DNA of 64,000 bases from Acanthamoeba castellanii str. Neff (lineage: Eukaryota; Discosea; Longamoebia; Acanthamoebidae). The notes beneath the pieces were generated by a model. It was not told the origin of the DNA. It was given only the letters and a program-made list of their open reading frames with translations, and searched no databases. Numbering within the stretch: position 1 is the first letter of the stretch; each line of letters opens with the position of its first letter. The stretch is from NCBI RefSeq assembly GCF_000313135.1, contig NW_004457712.1:361294-425293 (forward strand), given 5' to 3'. Positions 20,554 through 31,571 of the stretch are shown piece after piece. The position numbers were made by a program, and so were the translations under genes.

Positions 20554-22469
20554 CTAGCTCGTGTAGCGGAGCCAGGTGATCTTGCCGAACCCGGTGGCGT
20601 TGTGCCCGGCCAGCAGCACCGACAATTGCGGGTCGTCTTGTCCGTTCATGTCGATCGTTTGGATGCCTGTGCCGCCACACCGGGTGCAGAATTGGTGAAC
20701 GATGAGCGGAGGAGGCTCAAATGCGCGGACAGCGGTACCGAGAGTGGGCAGCTGGTCGGCGGGTATCGGGCGTGAGTCTATGAATGTAGCTCTCTGATCG
20801 TCGTGAACGGCCACCCACGCTGTGTAGCCACCACCTGAAGGGTTGCCGCTCACCAGCATGGCCTGATCTGTTGTGGGTGGTGCAGTAAGTTCAACGGTGT
20901 GTTGGGGTCTGCTGGCGTCTACGTACTTGTGATTTGGTTGGCGCCGACAGCTTTGCCCCAGATGGTGCCCGGGCCGAGGCCCACAGACGCGAAAATGAGA
21001 TTCCTATCCTGCAGGCTCCAGCCGTAGAGTGTTCCGTTGCTATTGCGCAACTGCAGGATGCACCAAAGTAAACGCGTGCGAGTGAGTACAGAGCCACAAG
21101 AGTCTGCTGCCAGGTGTATCGTAGGCGAACCTGTGGCCAGAACAGGTAGTTGCCCCAGCCAAACATGTTATCGCAATCGGAGTCCAGGTACACCACGTGG
21201 CTGAACGACCTGGAGTCATGAATGCGCACACAACACAGCACACCGCATACGAACGCGTCAGCTAAACGGGCGAGCAGACAAAGGGAGAAGGGTTCTTGAG
21301 TACAGCGAGTGAAAGTTGAAGTCGTTCTCCACATGAACGTCCACAATTTGTGCCAGATTCTTACCATTCAACGATGCCGTTCTGTTTGTTCATGACGGGG
21401 ACCAACTGTGAGTGGACAGGTATGGTACGTGGTGTGTGGTGTTGTGTGGTGTGTGCGTGTGCGTGTGCGTGTGCGTGTGCGTGTGCGTGTGCGTGTGCGT
21501 GTGCGTGTGCGTGTGCGTGAACCTGGCGATGAACAAATTGCCCTTGTAGTAGGTGGCGCCAGCAATAAGAGTCACTGGGTACTGATTCACGAACTGCTGG
21601 CTCAGGTCCAGCTCTGCAACGATGGTGAACGTTGGAATACTGCGAGTGTAGAAGGGAGGTGTGAGAGGGCATGGCACCAGGCCTTGCGGGGTGGTGTGGA
21701 AGGCGTACTCAATGTAAACGATGTGATTGAGAGAGATGAGGAACAGGCTGCGGCGAGTGTTCAAATTGTCGGTGTCGGGGACGAGGTATTGGTAGTCCCT
21801 GACGGGAACGGAGACCTGATTGGGCGTGGTCCACTGGCCTGTGTTCAAAGTGAACACTGCGAAGCTCTGCGGGTATATGGAAGGGATTGCTGGTGGTCAG
21901 CTTGTTCTCGGGGGGGGGGCGAAGAGAGGCCATGCGTGCGCGTGCGGTGAAAGTGCGTACGACGGTGCTGGTGACGTTGGAGTATGTGTACAGTTCGGCG
22001 ACATTCTGGCCCGTCTGGGTGTTGAGGCCAAAGCCCACGATCACGGCCAAGTTCGGAGCGTACTGCGGCGGTATCTGTATGACGACCAAGAAAGAACCGC
22101 GTCAAGAAAGAACGAAAAGGACTCCCGCGCAGGCTAACACGCACCCTAGCTCCGTAAATGCCAAGTCCGCTGCTGTCCGCGCTGCCCCACCATAGAATAC
22201 GTTCGCTGAGGAACGAGTACACAGCGCCAAACACTGAAACGGATATCCACCGGCTCCCGTAGTCGGCGAGGTTGAGAGTGTTGACAATCTGTATTCCTGT
22301 CCCCGCAGCTGAGGAGCACATGCGGTGAGAAACTCACTGTCACTGCTCCCCCCCAAGACGAAGCGAAGAAAAATAGGCGGGGGGGGGAGGGAAAGGGGCA
22401 AGTACCACCATGAAAGCGCACGGAGCTGAACAGAACGCAAAGGAACACGAGGCCAACAAGGTGCCTCAT
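20554..22469 (-). CDS. Secreted FG-GAP/VCBS-like beta-propeller protein
   Basis: Exons: 22469-22409, 22308-22145, 22074-21961, 21866-21709, 21639-21523, 21405-21365, 21209-21131, 21050-20927, 20867-20554. The N-terminus MRHLVGLVFLCVLFSSVRFH is a signal peptide. The body consists of repeated blade-like segments: GTGIQIVNTLNLADYGSRW near the N-terminus and GTGIQTIDMNGQDDPQLSVL near the C-terminus. Other strands include YAPNLAVIVGFGL, VVYLDSDCDNMFGWGNYLFW and NLIFASVGLGPGTIW. Together they resemble FG-GAP/VCBS propeller repeats with an acidic metal-binding-like loop. The protein is probably extracellular or cell-surface attached; no membrane anchor is visible. One junction fails: the exon ending at 21523 is phase 2 but the mini-exon at 21405 needs phase 0, and the intron between them contains a long GTGTGC microsatellite. 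The start lies 284 bases from receptor RasGAP copy 1, on the opposite strand. Confidence 0.6.
21451..21519. repeat. GTGTGC hexanucleotide microsatellite
   Basis: About eleven tandem copies of GTGTGC lie in the intron 21406-21522 of the secreted FG-GAP-like gene, next to its donor. Frames that cross it read as His-Thr or Val-Arg repeats and are artefacts. Confidence 0.95.
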
Positions 22470-22753
22470 CCTCCTGTGGGGATAAATAATATAAAAACAA
22501 ATAATATAAAGAAAATACTACGAAGCCGCCAATCGCAACTTTCTCGTACTGCTATAGCCAAGGAATTCTGGAAATGATCTTGCTCTTGCTGCACAACGTG
22601 CGGCAGATGCTTAGGGCTCCCCGACAGAGTGGCCATTTTTGCTTGACGCGGCCATATCAAACCTGCTACTTGGTGGTTGGTTGCTCGGAGTTAGCACCAT
22701 GGCAGCACGGAAAACCACCACACGAAGAAGACACGCACTTTCTAACCCGTCAG
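22470..22753. promoter_or_regulatory. Shared divergent upstream region
   Basis: 284 bases separate the start of the secreted FG-GAP-like gene (minus) from the start of receptor RasGAP copy 1 (plus). The two genes must share or abut promoters. An AT-rich block lies at 22478-22520. No specific factor site is claimed. Confidence 0.4.
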
Positions 22754-25700
22754 ATGTCGCGTTTGGCGAGTGTTGTCGTTGTGGTTCTGCTTCTTGCAGG
22801 CCTTGGCTGGCCGGTACGCTCAGCCTTGGTGGCTTACTACAGCTTTGATGATCGTACGTTGATCGCTTAGCCTGCAAGATGCTTCAGCACTCCTGTTAGT
22901 AACTCTTTTAATCTATCAGCCGATGCCCCGTTGGCAGGAGTGAGTGGCTACTGCCCCAACGTCGTGCTTCGTAAGTAGCACCTCAGCTGATTCGCCCTTG
23001 TCTTCACTACTAACAACCTCGACCAAACCAGAACCGACACTTGCCGGCGGAGCAAAGGTGGTCAACGACAGCTGTCTGGCTGGTGGGTGCCTTCAAGCAG
23101 ATGCAGGCTTCGCCTGTGCGTCTCCTTTTCTGCACACGTCGATATGTCGTGGGTTCACTAATGCACCGGAGTTGCACAACACTCCAATCGCAATATTTGG
23201 CACGCAGTGCTCACGACGTTCAAGCTCTTCCAGTACTCGGACGCATCGCAGGTCTCGGTGAGCGCCTGGGCAAGGACCGCGTCCACAGGACCACTTGGTG
23301 GCTACATCGTCTACAAGTCGGACTGGTTCTACTTCGTCTATCTCGACGGGGTACAAACCTTCAAATTAAATTAAGCTCACTGTTTCTCCACGAGTAGTGG
23401 GCCAACCACAACTCACACTTGCTCTGACTGGCCAGGCGTTTACATGCGTGATCATATCCAGCACCAAGGTCTTTTCCACAACAAGCGTCATCATGGCCTT
23501 ATCGCACGACACCACCTACCACGTGGCATGCGCGCACGACGGCACCAAGCTGTGCGTCCATATCAACGGAAACGTGACGGTACAACAACACCACCCTGCG
23601 ATGCCCAAGCGGCGCAAGCTAATCGCACTTCTCAAATGGAAGGAGTGCACTGCGGGCAAGGGGCCGTTTTCGGAGGGAGGTCTTCTGTTCTTTGGCGGCG
23701 TGGGTGCTTCCTCGAGGTGGAATGGCACGGTCGACGAGGTAGGCATCCCTTGATTCGCAACATCGCATTTGTGTTGTTAGCTGATCACAATTGCAATCAG
23801 ATCAAGCTCTATGACCACGGGCTCACACCGCAGGAGGTTAGCCAACTCGTAAACTTTGTTGAACCCAATGACGTGCCCTCCGTGCACATCGGTATGTGAC
23901 TATAGCAAGGGCAACCTACCCCCTTTGCTCATTGATTTCTCTTGACGGGCAACACTCCAGAGAGCAACGGCACAGCTTTGAGCTCGCTCAACGTGGACTC
24001 CCTGACCAACGTCACCCTGACGACGGTGGTGCAAGACGCCCGCAAGGCCTACTCTGGCTCCGCACAAACCGTTGGGTATGAAGGCGAGATGCTCTACCAG
24101 TGGACCGTTTTGAGCAGCAACTGCGGTGGCATGCAGTTCAGTGCGCCAGCCAACCAGACTACCAACGTCGCCTTCTCCGCACTCGGCGCATCCACAGTAC
24201 TCCTTACCCACGCACCCTTGGGGTCTCTGTCAGCACATGCACTGACAAGGCTTGCCGGTACAGATGAAGGTCTGCGTTTCAGATGGCGAGATTGCCGGCG
24301 AGTTCAACCTGTATACTGCGGCCGGAGCCAGCGTTCCCCAGCTTGTCTCCCAGCCACTGACCAGTGAGATCAATATCCCTGGTAACTCCATCACACCGGT
24401 CACTCCCTGTTTCTGTAGTGTCGCTGACCATGTGTCTTGTACAAATCAGAGGGTGTCATTGATTATCCAATCACGGTGGAGGGCATGAGCCTGCCGCCAC
24501 CGTCGTACCAGTGGGAAAGACTGGCGCCCGTAGTGCATAACGACACCAACATCGGCAACATTTCTGCCCGCTTTTACATGGGTGGCGAGGTGTGTACAAA
24601 CAAGTGACACTGCTGCGCGACATTGACGCTGAGGAATGCACCGTGTCATATGCGCGCAGGAGGCCGGCCTGCCGGTTATGGCCGCTCTCAAAGAGAGATT
24701 GAGAGAAAAGAGACAGGAAGAGCCCATTTTGGTACGCCGCCTTCGTTTGATGGAAGTCATCAACACCCGACAGCTCCCCACACAGTCCTACGCAGGCCTT
24801 CCAATCCATCCCTGGAGCCACGGAGAACACTCTGCATCTCAACGGCACAAAGGACTGGCATGGTGCGGTCATCCGATGCTTGGTGTTTACCACACGCAGC
24901 TCTACCCCGACCAACAACTTCACCATCTTCATCTCCTCCGCGTCCACATCGTACGGAGCCTCTGCACCTTTGCTTGCAGCTAACATACGCCAGGTGAGCT
25001 GACCGAAGGCTACCACCACCTCCACAGGGACGGGTCATCGGACGCTACACTTATTGGCGGAGTCGTGGGAGGCGTGGGCGGAGCGCTCTTCTTGCTCTGT
25101 CTTCTCCTTCTGCTTCTCGCGATCGTGGCTGTTTCGAGGCGCCGTCGCTCCGCGTACCGCAAGCTCACGCAGCCGGACTACGAGGCAATCGCCTTCGGAG
25201 ACGTTAAAGAGGACGTCGCGCTGCCGAAGAAGCAGGCGGAGGTTGGTCCCCTTACTCTCCTTAGCACCAGCAGTCGTTGCTCACTGACCACTCCAACAGG
25301 AGTACCGGCAACTGGAACACCTGCTTACTGCGCCAGACCATCGGCTGGCCCTGGCCATTTGTGATGTGGCAGATATGAGCGATAAAGACACCGTACGAAC
25401 GCTCAATCTCTCACCCTAACCGAGTAACTAATATCCCTGTGTGTTGGCTCCACACAGGTGTACAAAGCGGTGCTGCGGGTGCTGGCAGATCAGTTCCAGG
25501 CCTACAATCTCGTTGCGCACTCCATCACGCGCGAGGTGAGCATCGCCGACGAAGAGGGCACGCTGTTCCGGTCCAACAGCGCGGCGGCCAAGCTCTTCAC
25601 CCTATACATGCGCATGATCGCGCTCAAGTACACGTGGCACGTCTTGGTGCTGTCATTGCATTCCCTGAATGACAACGCTCGCGATGCCGACGCGGGTCGT

Positions 25701-26869
25701 TCCCGGGATGCCGGAAGCTCCCACGGAGCCAGCAGCAGCCGGTCGAAGGTCTTCGGAAACAAGTACCGAGTGGAACGGGACGACTCTGACTCTGATGAAG
25801 GCTCAGTATCGCTGGACATTCCGGGCGCCTCATCGATGGAACTCGATCCTCAGGTTCACCTTCGGCGTGGCCGTTTGCCGCGTCCACCACCAACCTTGGT
25901 TCGCACGTAGTTCTTGGCTAACCACATTCCACGCGGCAGAAACTGGACGAGGCGTCGGACCTGGACATCAACACTCTCGAGCTCTGGCTCACCGCTCAGA
26001 AGATGTTCAAACTCATCGTGCAGAGCGAAAAGAGCCTGCCGCGAGAACTGCGCATGCTCATCCGCCGCATCCGCGATGACGTACGCCTGGCCTGTCTTCG
26101 TCCCAATCGGTTGAGTATAGCCTGCTAATGCTGTGGGCACAGGTGGCGGAGAAGTTCAGCGATGAGGCCGTGTTCCGGGCCATGGGCGGATTCTTCTTCC
26201 TGCGCCTCATCTGCCCGGCCCTCCTTGCGCCTCAAGTTCACGGCCTCCTCGACGAGCCGCCTCATCCCGTACCTTCCACCCAAAAGCTTGCGCTCTTGAT
26301 GGTTGGTAGTCACTCAACACGCGGATTGACTGACTTGGCGCGGTTTGTGGTGGTGGGTACAGATGGCGCAGCGGCAGCTGATTCTGGTGACCAAGGTGCT
26401 CCAAAACCTGGCCAACGACACCCTGCCCGGAGCTAAAGAGGTACCACCCTCATCATCTTGGATGTGGCCTTGCTTTTGCACCGGAACTGATTCAAAGGTG
26501 TACCTCTACCATACACAGGCGTACATGGAGCGGCTCAACGCGTTCATTGTGTCCAACAAGCCCGCCCTCAGTCGCTTCTACGACCAGATCGTGGACCACC
26601 CGGAGCGCGGCAAGCTCACCGACATCACCGTACGCTTTCACTGGATCCAATCCTGGCGCAATCCACCTAACTCTTCAACCAACCACTAGGTGCCAGCACG
26701 CGCTCGCAACGATGCACTCATCAAGCTGCGCACATTTTTGGAGGCCAACCTGGCTGGCGTGGAGGCCCACCTCCGCGCCCATGGCGATGACAGCGACGAG
26801 AGCGAAGAAGTTGTGCTGGAGCTGCGACGTATTCTGCACAAGGAGTCGTCCGCCATCGACCAAGTGTGA
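22754..26869 (+). CDS. Receptor-type RasGAP, copy 1 (LamG - PKD/Ig-like - TM - RasGAP)
   Basis: First copy of a four-gene tandem array. The signal peptide is M-S-R-L-A-S-V-V-V-V-V-L-L-L-A-G. First exons: 22754-22853 and 22920-22970. The LamG core shows LVAYYSFDD, SVSAWARTASTGPLGG, YHVACAHDGTKLCVHINGNV and IKLYDHGLTPQEV. A PKD/Ig-like part follows (MKVCVSDGEIAGE; GAVIRCLVF). The membrane span starts near 25050 (ATLIGGVVGGVGGALFLLCL) and is followed by SRRRRSAYRKL and DYEAIAFGDVK. The RasGAP part has the arginine finger LFRSNSAAAK and FFFLRLICPALLAP, and the gene ends LHKESSAIDQV, stop TGA. It is the most diverged copy: the ectodomain has an unusual Arg/Glu-rich exon at about 24660-24730, and the juxtamembrane motif is DYEAI rather than DYEEV. 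Activity on Ras is inferred from the family. Confidence 0.85.
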
Positions 26870-27020
26870 CGCAGGCGCAGTCGACAGAAGAATCGGGAGT
26901 AAATGAGGCCATTTCCCGGTGTACTCCGATTTGTCGGCCTTCCCCGAAGGGCGCAGAGGGGGCACAACGCGTACCACGATCACTAACTAACGACCTAATA
27001 AGAATTGGGAGGTGTCTTCT

Positions 27021-30000
27021 ATGAGCGGCATGCCGCTCCTCACCAAGTTCGCCTTGGCCTTGGTTCTCCTTTGGACTTGTGGGCCAGCTGCCGTGCGACC
27101 CACCCTGGTGGCCTATTACAGTTTTGATGGTGCGGCAGTACCTCCCTCTTCTTCCCCGCTTTTTAGCGCCGCGACTCAACATCCCGCGAGAGTAGGTGCT
27201 TCGGTTGGCCTAGTGGAGGGGCTGAGCGGCTACTGCCCTAACGTGGTTAGTCGTACGTAGCAGAAGTTAATACACTTGAAAGGCCAGCGACGGAGCACTT
27301 ACACACGTTTCTCCGCAGCTGGCACTCTGAGCGGCACGGCCACAATCATTTCGGGGCAGTGTAAGTACGGTGACTGCCTCGACCCCGGCTCAGATGGATC
27401 GATGCGTACCCGCACCCTTCTTCTGCCACACTTTCTTCGCCCCCAATTAATTAAGTGGATCGTGACCCTCGCAGAGCTGACACAACAGCTTTTCCAAGGC
27501 CGAGGCGCCTCGGCAAACTCCGTTTCGTTCAGCTTGTGGGTGCGGCGGACCGGAACAAACAACTTCGTCTACATCCTCTCGAAGCGCGAGTTGGTCGGAG
27601 TGCTCTACGTTCCTGGAGGAGGGGAAGGGGGAAGGGATGTGGTAGGTGATAGGCACAAGGGCTCAAGAAGCTTGCCCCAGTGTGCGCGTGCATGTGCGTC
27701 GTGTAAGTGTTGTATCATGTGCCGTGTTTTGTGTCGACCTCATCTCTCTGGCTCGCGGCCTTTGACAGGTGGCGTGCACGCTCGTGTCGAGCACCAAAGA
27801 GGGTGCCCAGGCAACGGCAGAAGTCACTCTGCAACCTGATATCAACTACCACATTGCTTGCGTCTACAACGGCTTGGACATATGTGTGTATGTCAACCAC
27901 ACTCTCGCCTCGGTACGTACTGATTCTTGCTCTTTTGTGATCACGAGCACCCCTCAAGCGAACATCACTTCTCTTCCAGGGCTGCAAAGAGTGGGGGGCA
28001 AAGACCTTTTCAGATGAATGGGCAACCATGAACGTCGGGTCTGCCCCCGGCCAACCGGAGTTTCGTTGGCCAGGCACCATTGATGAGGTTTATCGCTTTC
28101 GCCAATGCTCTCTCACTATTGTTCGGGCATTCACTCACCAATTACGTCAATTGCGCTCCAGTTGAAGATTTACGATCACGCCCTCAGCTCGGCAGAGCTT
28201 GCGCTTCTGAGCAGCACTGCGGGCCCCAACGATGCACCGTCTGTGCGATTTGGTGCGATTGAATGCTTCTCGGGATGTGCGTTGTGCTGATCTAACTCCT
28301 GGCTTGCAGAGGTCGGTGGCAATGAATACGGGAGCTCATACACCGCACAGGTCTTCAGTAACTTCACCATGACGGCAGTGGTGAACGACTCCTTCAAGGC
28401 CTTCTCTGGCGCCCCTCAGGGCAGCGGCTACGCTGCCGGCTTCACCTACAAATGGCAGGCCCTCAGCGACACCTGCGGTGGCGTTATGATCAAGTCGCCG
28501 ACATTAATGAGCACGCAGATGGTGCTAGAAGACGTCGGCACCTCCACGGTGACCTACCCACTTCTTTGCTTTAGAGATTTGGTCAGGCCACTTGTTCTCA
28601 CCCATCCATTCCACGCGCGTAAACAGTTGAAGCTGTGCGTGTCAGATGGTGAGATCGCCCGTGAGACCATCCTGTCGCTCAGTGCCTCAGCAAGCACACC
28701 CCAGCTGATCAGGCAGCCATCTACTTCCACCATCCAGGTTCCTGGTACGTTGTGTGCCCAGTCAAGGAAAGCCTGTTTGTTGGCTCCGTGAAGCACTAAT
28801 TAGTTGATGGGTGGTCACAGCTGGGACGGTGGACTTTGCCATTTCCGTGGAGGGTTCTAGCTTGCCGCCGCCGTCGTACCAGTGGCAACAGTTGGTCAAC
28901 GTAACCGTCAACCGGACGTCAGACGTGGGCAACCTCACGACGCGTGGTGTTGATTACCATTCCAGCTATTTGGTGCGCACCACAACGAATGCAGGCCACT
29001 CCGCAAAAAGACTCACTCATCTTCCAGGAAGAGTCGCTGGGCATGCGCACAGCGATGTTTGCGTCAAGAGGCTTGATGATGGCACGAGAGGAGGTTGAAG
29101 TTGAGGCACGTAGCGCACCTGCTCAGACCATCTTTTCTGTGTTCACTTACGGAGAAAAACAGGAGTTCCGCTCGATTCCGGGGGCCACCTACGGCACGTT
29201 ACTTGTCAACGGCACGGAAGAGTGGGACGGGTCCGTCATCCGGTGTCTGGTCTACACCACCGGAGGCGGCACGTTCACCAACAACTTCACCGTTGTGATC
29301 AGTGAAGCCATTCCTTCCTCCACGTACGCTCTTTCTCTCACATATGTGTCCCCGTGTTGTGGAAACTGATTGAACGTGCATAGTGGAGGAGACTCAGATG
29401 CGGCGCTTATCGGAGGCATTGTCGGAGGCGTGGGAGGAGGCCTGCTCTTGTGCCTCTTGCTGCTTCTGGTTATCGCCGTCGTGTTGATGGCCACTCGGCG
29501 GCGGAGAGCAACAGCCTATCGCAAGCTCAAGCAGCCAGACTATGAAGAGGTGGCGTTCGGCGATGTCAAGGGCGATGTCACCCTGCCCAAGAAGCAGGCC
29601 GAGGTATCGCCCAAACCACATCATCTCCACCACTCACTCGGAAGTACGCCACGAAATCAACTCACATGCACGTCATCACAGGGCTACCGGCAACTGGAAC
29701 AGCTGCTGGCCAATCCCGACCACCGGCTTGCGCTTGCCATCTGCGAGGTCGCCAGCATCGGCGAACGAGATGCGGTACACGCCCTCCCTTATCACTGCTG
29801 GTTCTGATGATGCCGCCTGATGTCTCATGCACACGACAGGTAATGGCAGATGTACCGGGCGCTGCTGCGAGTGCTGGCAGGCCAGTTCCAGGCCTACAAC
29901 CTCATCGCGCGCACCATCAAACTCGAGGTGGCATCGGCCGACGAGGAGGGCACGCTGTTCCGGTCCAACAGCGCGGCGGCCAAGCTCTTCACCCTCTACA

Positions 30001-31319
30001 TGCGCATGATTGGGCTCAAATATCTGTTTCACGTGCTTGTGCTGTCGGTCCGCTCGCTTCACGACAACGCTGTCGACACCAACGCCGCCAGTCGTACGCG
30101 CATCACACAACCTTTCTCCTTTCCTAATTCCATACACTGACGTTTGTACTTTTTGTGATGAGCAGGAAACAATCAAGGGGCACCATCAGCGTCATCATCA
30201 AGTTCCCGCATCTTTGGGCACACGTATCGAATCGATCGGGATGACGCTGACGGCGAAGAGAGCAGTGCCGTGTCGATGGACATCCTGGGCGCGTCATCAA
30301 TGGAGCTCGACCCTCAGGTTCGATTGGTCGCAGGCTACGTTTTGCGTTATTGCTGTGGCTTACCCAGGGGGAATGCGTGCACATGGCAGAAACTGGACGA
30401 GGCGTCGGACCTGGACATCAACACGCTCGAGCTCTGGCTCACCGCTCAGAAGATGTTCAAACTCATCATGCAGAGCGAGAAGATCCTGCCGCAGGAGCTG
30501 CGCCTGCTCATCCGCCGCATTCACGATGACGTACGTCTTTGTTTGCTTGGTACCCTGATTGTTGGCGAGGCTCACAAATGCGAGCGCGGACAAACAGGTG
30601 GCGGAGAAGTTCAGCGACGAGGCCGTGTTCAGGGCCATGGGCGGTTCTTCTTCCTTCGCCTCATCTGTCCGGCACTTCTTGCGCCCCAGCTGCACGGCCT
30701 TCTCGACGAGCCACCTCACCCCGTACCTTCAACTTCCTGCGCGTATGACCAGCTGTTCACTCACCAAATATTGTTGGCCGCATCAACGCGTGGGCGCGGG
30801 GTTGTGGTGGTGAGGACAGATGGCGCAGCGGCAGCTGATTCTGGTGACCAAGGTGCTCCAGAACCTGGCCAACGACACCCTGCCCGGCGCCAAGGAGGTA
30901 TCAGACCTGCAATACTGTCCTCGAAGCACAAAACTCATCGAGCGTTATTGCTCCTACACAGGCATACATGGAGCGGCTCAACGCGTTCATCGTGTCCAAT
31001 AAGCCCGCCCTCGGTCGCTTCTACGATCAGATCGTAGACCACCCCGACCACGGCAAGCTCACTGACCTCACTGTGCGGCCTTCTTCCCCAACCACATTCT
31101 TTCCATCCATTTTCTTCTCACCGCTCGGTATTCTGCTAGGTGCCGGCACGAGTGCGCAACGACGCACTCATCAAGCTGCGGGCGTTTTTGGAGGCCAACC
31201 TGGCCGGCGTGGAGGCCCGCCTTCGCGACCAGGGCGATGACGACGAGGGTGATGATGTGGTGCAAGAGCTGCGCGACATTCTGGACAAGGAACCGGTGTC
31301 GCCGATTGAGCGAGTATGA
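27021..31319 (+). CDS. Receptor-type RasGAP, copy 2
   Basis: Second array copy, with the same order of exons as copy 3. The start ATG at 27021 (alternative ATG at 27030) gives the signal peptide LTKFALALVLLWTCGPAAV; the first exon ends at 27129. The LamG part includes LVAYYSFDG, FSLWVRRTGTNNFVYIL, YHIACVYNGLDICVYVN and KIYDHALSSAELALL. The PKD-like part has LKLCVSDGEIARETILSLS; the membrane-proximal Ig-like part has IPGATYGTLLVNGTEEWDGS with a following cysteine. The membrane span is near 29405-29495, followed by RRRRATAYRKL and DYEEVAFGDVKGDVTLPKKQ. The RasGAP domain has LFRSNSAAAKLFTLYMRM and FFLRLICPALLAP, and ends E-P-V-S-P-I-E-R-V, stop TGA 31317-31319. It lies 151 bases after copy 1. 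No broken exon was noticed, but I did not trace every junction here as I did for copy 3. Confidence 0.84.
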
Positions 31320-31571
31320 AGGCAACAACATCCTCATGTGACGGAAGAAGTGGAAGAGTATTAAGTAATTACTTGCTTCCGATTGGCTTTAGCCGTGGCA
31401 GCAGAAAATCGGAGTTTATTCTCTTCTTCTCTGTCTTCTTCCTCTTGTCTAGTTGCCCGAACCCGAAGGAGTTTTGCATAACGGCGAAGATACTTCGCTC
31501 ACCAAGTGCAAGGTCCCGATCCTTGCAAGTGTTCGTGCTTGCTTATTAATATCTCTAACATCCAGCAAGTC

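Noticed and set aside
21451..21519. Regular repeats that might suggest a CRISPR-like or VNTR-coded protein
   Set aside because: It is a simple hexanucleotide microsatellite inside an intron; there are no spacers, and the His-Thr frames are artefacts.
24636..24983. Open frames over the copy 1 ectodomain that suggest a separate small gene
   Set aside because: They cross intron boundaries. The spliced frame instead gives an Ig-like segment that aligns with the other three copies (I-P-G-A-T and R-C-L-V).
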